Shown in pieces: positions 57,874 through 64,000 of a DNA stretch of 64,000 nucleotides. The stretch spans positions 69,980,692-70,044,691 of the forward strand of contig OY987299.1 of assembly GCA_963920635.1 (NCBI GenBank), in the 5' to 3' direction. Positions within the stretch are counted from its first letter, which is position 1; each line of letters begins with the position of its first letter. The translations under genes were made by a program, and so were the position numbers. A model generated the notes under the pieces. That model saw nothing but the letters and a program-made list of their open reading frames with translations. It was not told where the DNA came from and searched no databases. The stretch comes from Pseudeuparius sepicola (lineage: Eukaryota; Arthropoda; Insecta; Coleoptera; Anthribidae).

Positions 57874-57943
57874 TGATAGTCGGGTGAGCCATACTGATGA
57901 GGGATTACCGTCCCGAAACAGTACTGTATATGGTCGACTATCA
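57874..57943 (+). ncRNA. hammerhead ribozyme (type I), copy 3
   Basis: Core CTGATGA (57894-57900), stem II GGGA-TTACCG-TCCC, GAAA (57914-57917 region), stem III ACAG-TA-CTGT, then A17 with predicted cleavage between 57928 and 57929. Stem I pairs CCATA with TATGG next to the core and TGATAGTCG with CGACTATCA beyond an internal loop, the site of tertiary contacts in natural type I hammerheads. The stem III sequence ACAGTACTGT is a perfect palindrome, allowing a dimeric (double) hammerhead. Confidence 0.93.
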
Positions 57944-58173
57944 CTCTTTTTATTCTATCGATGTTTTCGGTTGGTTAACCGACGCCGTGGAGACGGCAGA
58001 TGGCGGGTCTCGGTATTTGTGGCGTGAGCCTTTGCCGATCAAGACCAGTGGCTTTGTCCCGCACCTTCGGGTGTGCTATCATTATAATACTCCATGATCA
58101 ATTAATTGCTTCGGTAATTGATTGATTCTTTATATAGTAAATCTATCGTCTAGGCACGTTTGTCTACACCACT

Positions 58174-58243
58174 TGATAGTCGGGTGAGCCATACTGATGA
58201 GGGATTACCGTCCCGAAACAGTACTGTATATGGTCGACTATCA
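58174..58243 (+). ncRNA. hammerhead ribozyme (type I), copy 4
   Basis: Identical to copy 3 and 300 bp downstream. Predicted cleavage is between 58228 and 58229. Copies 3 and 4 would together release a 300-nt RNA. Confidence 0.92.
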
Positions 58244-58258
58244 CTCTTTTTATTCTAT

Positions 58259-58272
58259 TCTGATATATTTAT
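58259..58272. repeat. 14-bp target duplication of the insertion, right
   Basis: Second copy of TCTGATATATTTAT, immediately followed by uninterrupted capsid coding sequence on the minus strand. Confidence 0.9.
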
Positions 58273-59044
58273 GTGATCGAATTTTGTGGGATCGCTTTTG
58301 CTATTTTCTTTGCGATTAGTTTGAAAACCAACTACAACAAACCTAGGAGATTCCACTGCTGCAGATGTTTTCACTGACCAAATTTCTTTACAAGAGTTTG
58401 CCGTAAGAGTTGGCAATTCATGTATTTCCCACTTTCTAAAGGGTATAATAATGGGTTGATCTCGCTTTATTTGTTTCACTTTTAGTTCTATATTGGTAAT
58501 CAATAATTCTGCTGTCAACTCTGTAGTGGAGTCGGCAGCTTTCTCTAGTAGCAGGCAATTATTGTCGTTGCGGGCTCGAATTAGTCTTATTGTTTGCTTA
58601 CCGCAAATGGCATATTGATAATCATTAAAGAGCCCAAACAAATGTTTAAGCGGTATTCTTACGCTGAATGTTCCGTCCTTATTCAAGATTGGCGCATTGT
58701 CCTTGGGATAGCTCCAACTTGAAGTTACCAAGTACTTTTCATCGTCAGGAGAATAACATAAATATCCCCTCATGGCACTCACAACTCCAGGATCTCTCAC
58801 CATTTCCAACTCTTTGCCATTAAGTTCTTATGAGACAGAATCAAAGAAAAACGATGCACCATTGTTTACAAGCTTGCAAGTACCAGTGCCTGATTTCTTG
58901 TTTATTTTACCTTTTATGAAAATTGCAGCATCATACATCAACAACCAAGCATCACCTTGATTAATGGTTATTTCTACGATATCATTGTTCATGAAGGACT
59001 TTACGAACGGATAATAGGAGCGTGCTTCTAAACGTTGAATAGAT

Positions 59045-59248
59045 TCATCGAACTTTGGTTTCTGATGCACGTCGAACACTTGATGCGTCAATGACATGAT
59101 AACCGAGATATTTTAAGAACAAGCGATTTTCAGGTGTAAGACTCGTATTACGATCTCTACTCTTGTACAGCTCTGCTGGTTGTGAACTTCTCGGCCGACC
59201 GACACTCCTTTTATATGGTCGGTACCTACCATCAAAAACTAACACCAT
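59045..59248 (-). CDS. small basic conserved Polinton protein
   Basis: A 67-residue ORF between the penton-like gene and the major capsid gene. It starts inside the last codons of the former (17-bp overlap) and overlaps the start of the latter by 53 bp. It is basic and Pro/Ser-containing (RPYKRSVGRPRSSQPAEL) with a conserved-looking SLTPENRLFLKYLG segment that I recall in comparable small Polinton ORFs. It may be a DNA-condensing or scaffold component of the virion; this is a guess from charge and location. Intact. Confidence 0.5.
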   Translation of the reverse strand: MVLVFDGRYRPYKRSVGRPRSSQPAELYKSRDRNTSLTPENRLFLKYLGYHVIDASSVRRASETKVR

Positions 59249-59960
59249 TTCTCTTCAGCTCCAATCTGATTATGATTTCTTCCCCGTTGAGATTTACCGA
59301 TCTTGAATCTTGATCTAAAAGTTGCACTGTAATATTGTCGATGGTTTTCCTACTGACAGGCAAATAAATTAGATTCCTAGGTTCGATATTGATACTGTAT
59401 CCCGGGTCTACTGTAGGCATAAACTCAAAAAGAGTATGCGAAGGTGCGTTGTTGTAATATGATCCCGAAATTAAATTGCACTCCACTCTTATTGTTACCA
59501 CTTGCACAATCTCTACTCGGAGGTCTAATTGATGTAAATCTCCGGATTTCAATATTTTATTGGAAAAGCCAAGCAATTTAGCTATAGTATCGGGCTGTTT
59601 AAAATTTACGTTATACAGAGATTTAAGTTCACACTTTAAAGTATTATTGTTAGGTTTCAACGAAAAAATTTCTTCTAGTTCTTGCTGATTATCCAGCGAA
59701 CTTCCTAGTTTTTTCTGAACGTAATTCTCAATATCCCGAATCTCATATGCTCCTGTCGGAATCTCAATTTCTATCTCGCTTCCTCTGTGATCTACGAAAT
59801 ATAGCTTGTTCTGTCCTCCCTCTATATTTGGAATTGAATTCCAAGTAGATAGAGAAATTAACGCTAGCGAATATTCGTACTGAGGATCTAGCTCAAGGGG
59901 CGGAAAAAACGATTTGGAGATGTAGCTACCGTTACCCGTCAAAGTAAACGTCTGCGACAT
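59232..59960 (-). CDS. penton-like minor capsid protein
   Basis: A 242-residue protein from MSQTFTLTGNGSYISK. The open frame extends 26 codons further upstream, but that part overlaps the protease end and is less protein-like, so I chose the inner Met. Beta-rich sequence with SKSFFPPLELDPQYEYSLAL and STWNSIPNI matches the single-jelly-roll minor capsid (penton base) protein of Polintons, which fills the capsid vertices. It sits directly between protease and major capsid genes as expected. One of the few undamaged genes here. Confidence 0.82.
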   Translation of the reverse strand: MSQTFTLTGNGSYISKSFFPPLELDPQYEYSLALISLSTWNSIPNIEGGQNKLYFVDHRGSEIEIEIPTGAYEIRDIENYVQKKLGSSLDNQQELEEIFSLKPNNNTLKCELKSLYNVNFKQPDTIAKLLGFSNKILKSGDLHQLDLRVEIVQVVTIRVECNLISGSYYNNAPSHTLFEFMPTVDPGYSINIEPRNLIYLPVSRKTIDNITVQLLDQDSRSVNLNGEEIIIRLELKRNGVSF

Positions 59961-59992
59961 GACTGAGCAAAAATATGATAATTTCTTCTGTT

Positions 59993-60481
59993 TTATAGGG
60001 TTTTTCCACGTAAAAATTCCAAACAGAGGTGTCCGCAATTTATTTCATCGTATGTTTGATACGAGTTATTGTTGTATACGATATTAGCATGTTTCCCCAA
60101 GTATAGGATCAGTTCTTTCGGTGGCTTCAGCGCCCCGAAACTATCGAAATACTCAACGTTGTTACCTCTTTTCTCATATGCTACCCAATGTGTTCCAGCA
60201 TTACTTTGGACGTCTAAATTCAAAATTGCCGATTCGTTTTTGTTTGGACCAAGTTTTGGAAGCGTGTCTCTCATAAAGACACCTCTAAAATAAGGTATTT
60301 TTATCTTTTTAGCGTAAAAAATTAAATCTTTATCCGTTAGAGGTCTATTGGGTAGCATCAATGGGAGTTTTTTCTTTAAATATAAACCGATTCCTCCGTG
60401 ATTATTTTCCTTTAAGTAAAGCCCAGATCCCGTTTTTCCAATAGCTTCCATTGCCCTATTATGACGTATTTGTTCATCCAT
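59993..60481 (-). CDS. adenovirus-type cysteine protease (capsid maturation)
   Basis: The maturation protease domain related to adenain/Ulp1. It contains GTHWVAY with the catalytic His, EYFDSFG with the acidic residue and the conserved CGHLCLEFL with the nucleophile Cys region, in the usual order and spacing. The N-terminal 40 residues (RHNRAMEAIGKTGSGLYLK) match the linker between a hydrophobic virion segment and the protease, so this ORF is probably the C-terminal part of a larger polyprotein whose upstream portion (60482-61137) is in other frames. The catalytic domain itself is uninterrupted. Start at 60481 is provisional. Confidence 0.85.
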   Translation of the reverse strand: MDEQIRHNRAMEAIGKTGSGLYLKENNHGGIGLYLKKKLPLMLPNRPLTDKDLIFYAKKIKIPYFRGVFMRDTLPKLGPNKNESAILNLDVQSNAGTHWVAYEKRGNNVEYFDSFGALKPPKELILYLGKHANIVYNNNSYQTYDEINCGHLCLEFLRGKTL

Positions 60482-61137
60482 CTTTTCTGCGCGTTTCTTG
60501 CATCTATAACGGTTTTCGCAACAGCGCTAGCACCACCAGCTACCGAACCGAGGGCCCCCAAAGCTCCTAACAGGGGCAGTAGGGGTAAAAAAAAACTGTT
60601 TTCTTTTCACAGGGAATCATTCTCGGTACTCCCACCTTCTTGATGGCTAATCGTGCAGCGCGCAAAGCTGCCTATGAAGTTTTTTTTAAATTCCTGACAT
60701 CATTAAGCTGATCTCTATCAAATGTTTTTTTCAATGACCTCGAGACTTTTCCCACGATATATTTTTTAAAAGAAACCGAACCTTTTTTCGGCTTTATTCC
60801 CATTCCCAATTTTCGTTTAGTTTTCATTGCGGTCGTGACTAGAAGAGCGGCAGCCTTTTCACCAAATTTTGCGTCTTTTGATTTAACACGTCCCCAAGCC
60901 CTATTTTCCAATTCTAAATCGGCTGCGTGTCTCTCCTTTAAAGGTCTATTTTCTGAATATGCAATATCGTGCTCCTTGCACGCAGCGTCTAACTTATTTA
61001 TACCAGCGTCACCTCTCGCAATTCTTTTTTTGTAATTTTGTGCCAGGACCACAAAACTGATATCCAGGAAGATGTAATTCGACGGGCAACTTATTTATTA
61101 GCGTGTTCACCAACCCTTCACCTGTGAAGGATGACAT
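60482..61137 (-). pseudogene. PLA2-like and hydrophobic virion protein, broken N-terminal part of the protease polyprotein
   Basis: From ATG at 61137: a segment with LPGYQFCGPGT (calcium-binding-loop type), then after a frameshift in an A7 run near 61027 the catalytic LDAACKEHDIAY, as in the phospholipase A2 domain of parvovirus VP1 and some Polintons, used to breach endosomal membranes. The basic C-terminal tail reaches an in-frame TAG (60672-60674) and continues in frame as AALRAARLAIKKVG; a further shift in a T8 run near 60594 leads to a Gly/Ala-rich hydrophobic stretch (LLGALGALGSVAGG), then a final shift near 60483 into the protease frame. Confidence 0.75.
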
Positions 61138-61140
61138 TGA

Positions 61141-61176
61141 ACTGATTCCAGTCAAATGCACTTGGACGTATTTATA
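61141..61176 (-). promoter_or_regulatory. TIR inner-edge core promoter, right
   Basis: TATAAA at 61176-61171 and an initiator TCAGT with A at 61143, 33 nt apart, on the minus strand. The ATG of the capsid-cluster gene follows only six nucleotides after the predicted start site. The left TIR carries the same layout, so each end drives one strand. Confidence 0.65.
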
Positions 61177-61340
61177 TGTTCTGCGCTCAGAAGCAATCGG
61201 AACTTTCAGATTTGAGTTTCAATTTTGTAGGGGTAAATAAAAGATAGACTAGATTTCATATTTTATTTTTTACAATTTTCCAAATTTATGTTTTTGAACT
61301 TTTTATTTATTTCATACATTTGAATTTCATATTTCAAATT

Positions 61341-61415
61341 TTAAAGAGATCTTAGATAAAATTCCAATCTTCTTTTGTAGTGTTGTCTGCGTCGCCTCTT
61401 GTCAGTGGGATTCAT
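61341..61415 (-). pseudogene. truncated right-TIR copy of the small basic ORF
   Basis: Same ATGA-coupled start and basic N-terminus as 45528-45680, but codon 25 is a TAA (CAA in the left copy), leaving 24 codons. The sequence after it is still recognisable, so the stop is recent. Confidence 0.6.
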
Positions 61416-61714
61416 TCTTCCTCAAATTTAATATTCGTTGTCCTACCAATGAGGCCCAGACTCGTCAAGAAGATCTTCTTTCCGTTGGTGATTTCCCGGC
61501 TTATGTCTTCGATGCGTTCAGACGTCAATTCTTTTACGAACCGTGCAGGTAGCGCAGTTTGAAAGTTTTCAAATTCGACGAACACTTTCTCCCCGTACCT
61601 TGTTTCAATTCTTCTAAAAGATAAAATTTTATGTTTTTCACCAACCACTAACTCTCTTGCACTCACAATTTCTTTTACGAAGTTATTTTCGTTCAACTGT
61701 TTCAGAAAAGACAT
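61412..61714 (-). CDS. TIR-borne conserved small protein, right copy
   Basis: 100 residues, differing from the left-TIR copy at a single visible position (Glu for Lys near residue 9, MSFLKQLNENNF). Intact. It lies upstream of, and is transcribed towards, the capsid-cluster promoter. See the left copy for description. Confidence 0.7.
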   Translation of the reverse strand: MSFLKQLNENNFVKEIVSARELVVGEKHKILSFRRIETRYGEKVFVEFENFQTALPARFVKELTSERIEDISREITNGKKIFLTSLGLIGRTTNIKFEEE

Positions 61715-62350
61715 ATTTCAATATTATTCAAGCACTGTTGACTGGGTATAGTGAGCTCTCCCAACGGCGTCCTCCTTATAACCCCAATGCCCCCCATCTA
61801 AATGCTACGTCAACTGTTTTAGTGCAAACATCTGCATAATTTTTGCTTACGTTTTTTATATCAAGGTGCCATGTGTCCAGATGATGAGATCACTGACTTT
61901 CAGGTTAACAAGGTGACCTCTTAAAGTTCATTGACCTTCAGGTCAAGGTTAACAAGATGACCTCTTAGAGTTCATTGACCCTCAGGTCAAGGTTAACTGT
62001 GACCTCTTAAAGTTCATTGACCTTCAGGTCAAGGTTAACAAGGTGATCTCTTAAAGTTCATGGACCTTCAGGTCAAGGTTAACAAGGTGACCTCTTAAAG
62101 TTCATTGACCTTTAGGTCAAGGTTAACAAGGTGACCCCTTAAAGTTCATTGAACCCGCGGGTCAATGACCCCTTAAAGGTTATCGATCTGGTAACCCCTT
62201 GACCTCTAGATAAGCTTCAGGTCAAGGTTAATGGAACGTGACCCCTTATAGTTCATTGAACCCGCAGGTCAAGGTTATTTCCAAATTTCCCGCCTTGGCG
62301 GCCATCTTGTGACGTCACTTCCGCCCCAGAATCCCCTTTGCTATACTACT

Positions 62351-62356
62351 ATCAGG
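62351..62356. repeat. Polinton target-site duplication, right (ATCAGG)
   Basis: Second copy of ATCAGG, after which the retrotransposon ORF resumes. Confidence 0.95.
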
Positions 62357-63030
62357 TTATACCAACTCGCAACTACCTAAAATTCATTGTAGGAGATGCA
62401 TCGGTAGTGGATGACAGATGCAGATACGGGTGCCCAACTTCAGAAACAATCCAGCACATAACAGGAGGATGTCAGATGTTCGCATCAACGGAATATAAGG
62501 AACGACACGATTCGGTTGCCAAGATCTTGCACCAGGAATTGGCGGAAAAACTTCTGCTTGTGCAGGCAGAGAGGTTCCCATATTACAGCTACACACCGGA
62601 GCCTGTTCTTGAGAACAGCAACTACAAGATGTACTGGGATCGTACAGTTCTGACAGATCAACGAGTTGCCCATAACAGACCGGACCTTATAATAGTTGAT
62701 AAAATTTCTAGGAAGACAACTCTGATTGATGTGGCCATCCCGAACAACAACAACAACCTGCGTGTGAAGCAAGTCGAGAAGATCGCGAAGTACAGAGACT
62801 TAGAAGAACGAATTAGAAGGCAATGGGAAATGGACAACGTTCAGACGATTCCAATCATCGTGTCAACAACTGGTGTCATACCAAAAAGTTTGCTGAGAAA
62901 CATCAAAGAGCTGGGTCTAACTGATAATCTTTACAGGTCCATGCAGAAAGCGGTACTACTTGCGGCAGCTCGAACCGTCAGGAAATTCATGGGGAGTGCA
63001 GGAACGTCCAACAACATCAATGTCACCTAA
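62357..63030 (+). pseudogene. non-LTR retrotransposon ORF (R2/R4-like), downstream half
   Basis: Continues the frame interrupted at 44350. It shows the CCHC motif CRYGCPTSETIQHITGGC and, after about 90 residues, the restriction-enzyme-like endonuclease core NRPDLIIVDK..TLIDVAIP (PD..D..K type), followed by a KYRDLEERIRRQW helix. These are diagnostic of the R2/R4 group, in which the endonuclease is C-terminal. The stop is at 63028-63030. This half is open but separated from the rest by the Polinton. Confidence 0.85.
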
Positions 63031-63165
63031 GGCCCGATAACATGGCAAGGGTATCGTCCGAGCCAGATCCTTATGGTATCCGGGATACCCGGGATCTGAG
63101 TGAATGTTCCCCAGAGAGGGAGTGCGAATGCCTTTTGGCTAAGTCGATAATAATAATAATAATAA
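63031..63165 (+). repeat. retrotransposon 3' UTR and (TAA)6 tail
   Basis: A short GC-rich 3' UTR ends in (TAA)6 at 63148-63165. TAA tails are typical of the Dong/R4 group. The next retrotransposon copy begins immediately after the tail. Confidence 0.75.
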
Positions 63166-64000
63166 CCGCTACGTCTGACGGAACACGAGCATCAAAATCA
63201 CCACCGAACCGCCGACAACGATAAACTACAGAGGTGGTTGGAGAAGCCGCTGGACGGGAGGCATCCTAATGAGGTCAACCAGGAACATGTCGACAACTTA
63301 GCGTCGAACTACTGGCTGACCTCGGGAAGAATGTTCCCCGAGACGGAAGGCTTCTTACTGGCCATACAAGATCAGGTTATACCAACTCGCAACTACCTAA
63401 AATTCATTGTAGGAGATGCATCGGTAGTGGATGACAGATGCAGATACGGGTGCCCAACTTCAGAAACAATCCAGCACATAACAGGAGGATGTCAGATGTT
63501 CGCATCAACGGAATATAAGGAACGACACGATTCGGTTGCCAAGATCTTGCACCAGGAACTGGCGGAAAAACTGCTGCTTGTGCAGGCAGAGAGGGTCCCA
63601 TATTACAGCTACACACCGGAGCCTGTTCTTGAAAACAGCAACTACAAGATGTACTGGGATCGTACAGTTCTGACAGATCAACGAGTTGCCCATAACAGAC
63701 CGGACCTTATAATAGTTGATACAATTTCTAGGAAGACAACTCTGATTGATGTGGCCATCCCGAACAACAACAACCTGCGTGTGAAGCAAGTCGAGAAGAT
63801 CGCGAAGTACAGAGACTTAGAAGAACGAATTAGAAGGCAATGGGAAATGGAAAACGTCAAGACGATTCCAATTATCGTGTCAACAACTGGTGTTATACCA
63901 AAAAGTTTGCTGAGAAACATAAAAGAGCTGGGTCTAACTGATAGTCTTTACAGGTCCATGCAGAAAGCGGTACTACTTGCGACAGCCCGAACCGTCAGGA
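63166..64000 (+). mobile_element. second 5'-truncated R2/R4-like copy, head-to-tail, runs off the window
   Basis: Begins at the equivalent of 44143 in the first copy and remains open in the same frame to the window edge, covering the CCHC and endonuclease regions. It shows the unoccupied Polinton target (near 63370) and lacks the Polinton. Differences from the first copy are few (for example three added bases near 63208 and three fewer near 63767), so both are young. Confidence 0.85.

Larger units (their letters stand above)
57003..58258. mobile_element. hammerhead-ribozyme retroelement (retrozyme/Penelope-like) in the capsid gene
   Basis: Two 300-bp units head-to-tail in minus orientation (57003-57611) meet inverted copies of the same unit (57612-58258: two full and one partial) in plus orientation. 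Units are nearly identical (for example GTACACC against GCACACC at 57069 and 57369). Each complete unit carries one hammerhead ribozyme, so transcripts of tandem units would self-cleave to 300-nt RNAs. The flanking 14-bp duplication shows retroposition into the capsid gene. The 66-codon open frame in each unit overlaps the ribozyme region and has no known domain. Tandem plus inverted arrangement resembles Penelope-like elements, whose pseudo-LTRs also carry hammerheads, and animal retrozymes. No reverse transcriptase is encoded. Confidence 0.88.
56634..59097 (-). pseudogene. mcp: Polinton major capsid protein (double jelly roll), split by an insertion
   Basis: The main shell protein. N-terminal segment 58828-59097 (MSLTHQVFDVHQKP), then in the same frame after an in-frame TAA (58828-58830) the middle segment 58255-58809, with LKHLFGLFNDYQYAICG and IRARNDNN that are hallmark positions of this family. 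Coding sequence stops at the 57003-58258 insertion within a 14-bp target duplication, resumes at about 57000 as DVRLILNGEYF, has a further in-frame TAA at 56880-56882, and ends with the conserved C-terminus (VIDCSRRNET, AYCLIIHDNLMEYLPL) at 56634. Two nonsense codons plus a 1.26-kb insertion make it non-functional. Confidence 0.92.
44351..62350. mobile_element. complete Polinton/Maverick element, 18,000 bp
   Basis: Starts AGTAGTATAGCAAAGG and ends with the reverse complement, with long terminal inverted repeats and a perfect 6-bp target duplication. It carries the hallmark set: protein-primed DNA polymerase B, retroviral-type integrase with a chromodomain-like end, FtsK/A32-type ATPase, adenovirus-type cysteine protease, double-jelly-roll major capsid and penton-like minor capsid proteins. 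Extra cargo includes an IAP-type BIR/RING gene, a PLA2-like domain and a fibre-like coiled coil. Polymerase is on the + strand and almost everything else on the -. Multiple nonsense codons, frameshifts and a capsid-gene insertion show that this copy is inactive. Confidence 0.97.
61152..62350 (-). repeat. Polinton right terminal inverted repeat
   Basis: Reverse complement of the left TIR, about 240 bp shorter because it lacks the duplicated terminal block. It ends CCCCTTTGCTATACTACT next to the target duplication. Confidence 0.93.

Noticed and set aside
57046..58097. Three copies of a 66-codon open frame
   Set aside because: They lie within the hammerhead units and overlap the ribozyme itself; identity is due to recent duplication, and no domain is seen.

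Overview
This window is nuclear DNA from an insect. It is AT-rich, intron-containing and densely packed with nested mobile elements. The one clear host gene is the hormone-response transcription factor Kr-h1: three coding exons on the + strand at 7092-10606 together encode eight C2H2 zinc fingers and the conserved C-terminal tail. I cannot assign an insect order from the sequence alone.

Layout. 1-5.9 kb: decayed retroelement remnants and inverted-repeat elements. 5.9-6.5 kb: a foldback palindrome. 7.1-10.6 kb: Kr-h1, with intron 1 full of short-repeat elements. 12-22.9 kb: a giant foldback structure made of ~166-bp satellite monomers in two opposing arrays with a shared ~200-bp cap; a 3.8-kb DNA element is inserted in it and itself carries two smaller inverted-repeat elements and a hairpin. 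24.6-28.1 kb: a second element with the same CCCAGCAAAC ends, holding a Tc1/mariner-type MITE. 28.7-36.9 kb: further MITEs, a 2-copy tandem repeat and a tRNA-Ala-like locus framed by direct and inverted repeats. 37-43.6 kb: dispersed direct repeats. 43.6-44.35 and 62.35-63.17 kb: a 5'-truncated R2/R4(Dong)-like non-LTR retrotransposon, with a second truncated copy head-to-tail from 63.17 kb to the window end.

The most informative object is a complete Polinton/Maverick (44351-62350, exactly 18,000 bp) with a perfect 6-bp target duplication (ATCAGG), inserted into the retrotransposon ORF. The + strand carries protein-primed DNA polymerase B. The - strand carries, in transcription order, a phospholipase A2-like/hydrophobic/cysteine-protease region, a penton-like minor capsid protein, a small protein, the double-jelly-roll major capsid protein, an unknown protein, a BIR/RING (IAP) gene, the packaging ATPase, a conserved virion-type protein, a fibre-like coiled coil, the integrase and two small ORFs. 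The long TIRs (~1.4 and ~1.2 kb) carry a two-ORF cassette at both ends, arrays of nuclear-receptor-like half-sites and a TATA+Inr promoter at each inner edge. Most genes are broken by stops and frameshifts, so this copy is dead; only the penton-like, fibre-like, small and TIR ORFs are intact, and the protease catalytic domain is uninterrupted.

The major capsid gene is also split by a 1.26-kb insertion (57003-58258) flanked by a 14-bp target duplication. It is built of 300-bp units, two on each strand, and each complete unit contains a textbook hammerhead ribozyme. This is a retrozyme/Penelope-like self-cleaving RNA element sitting inside a virus-like transposon, and I regard it as the most exciting feature here.
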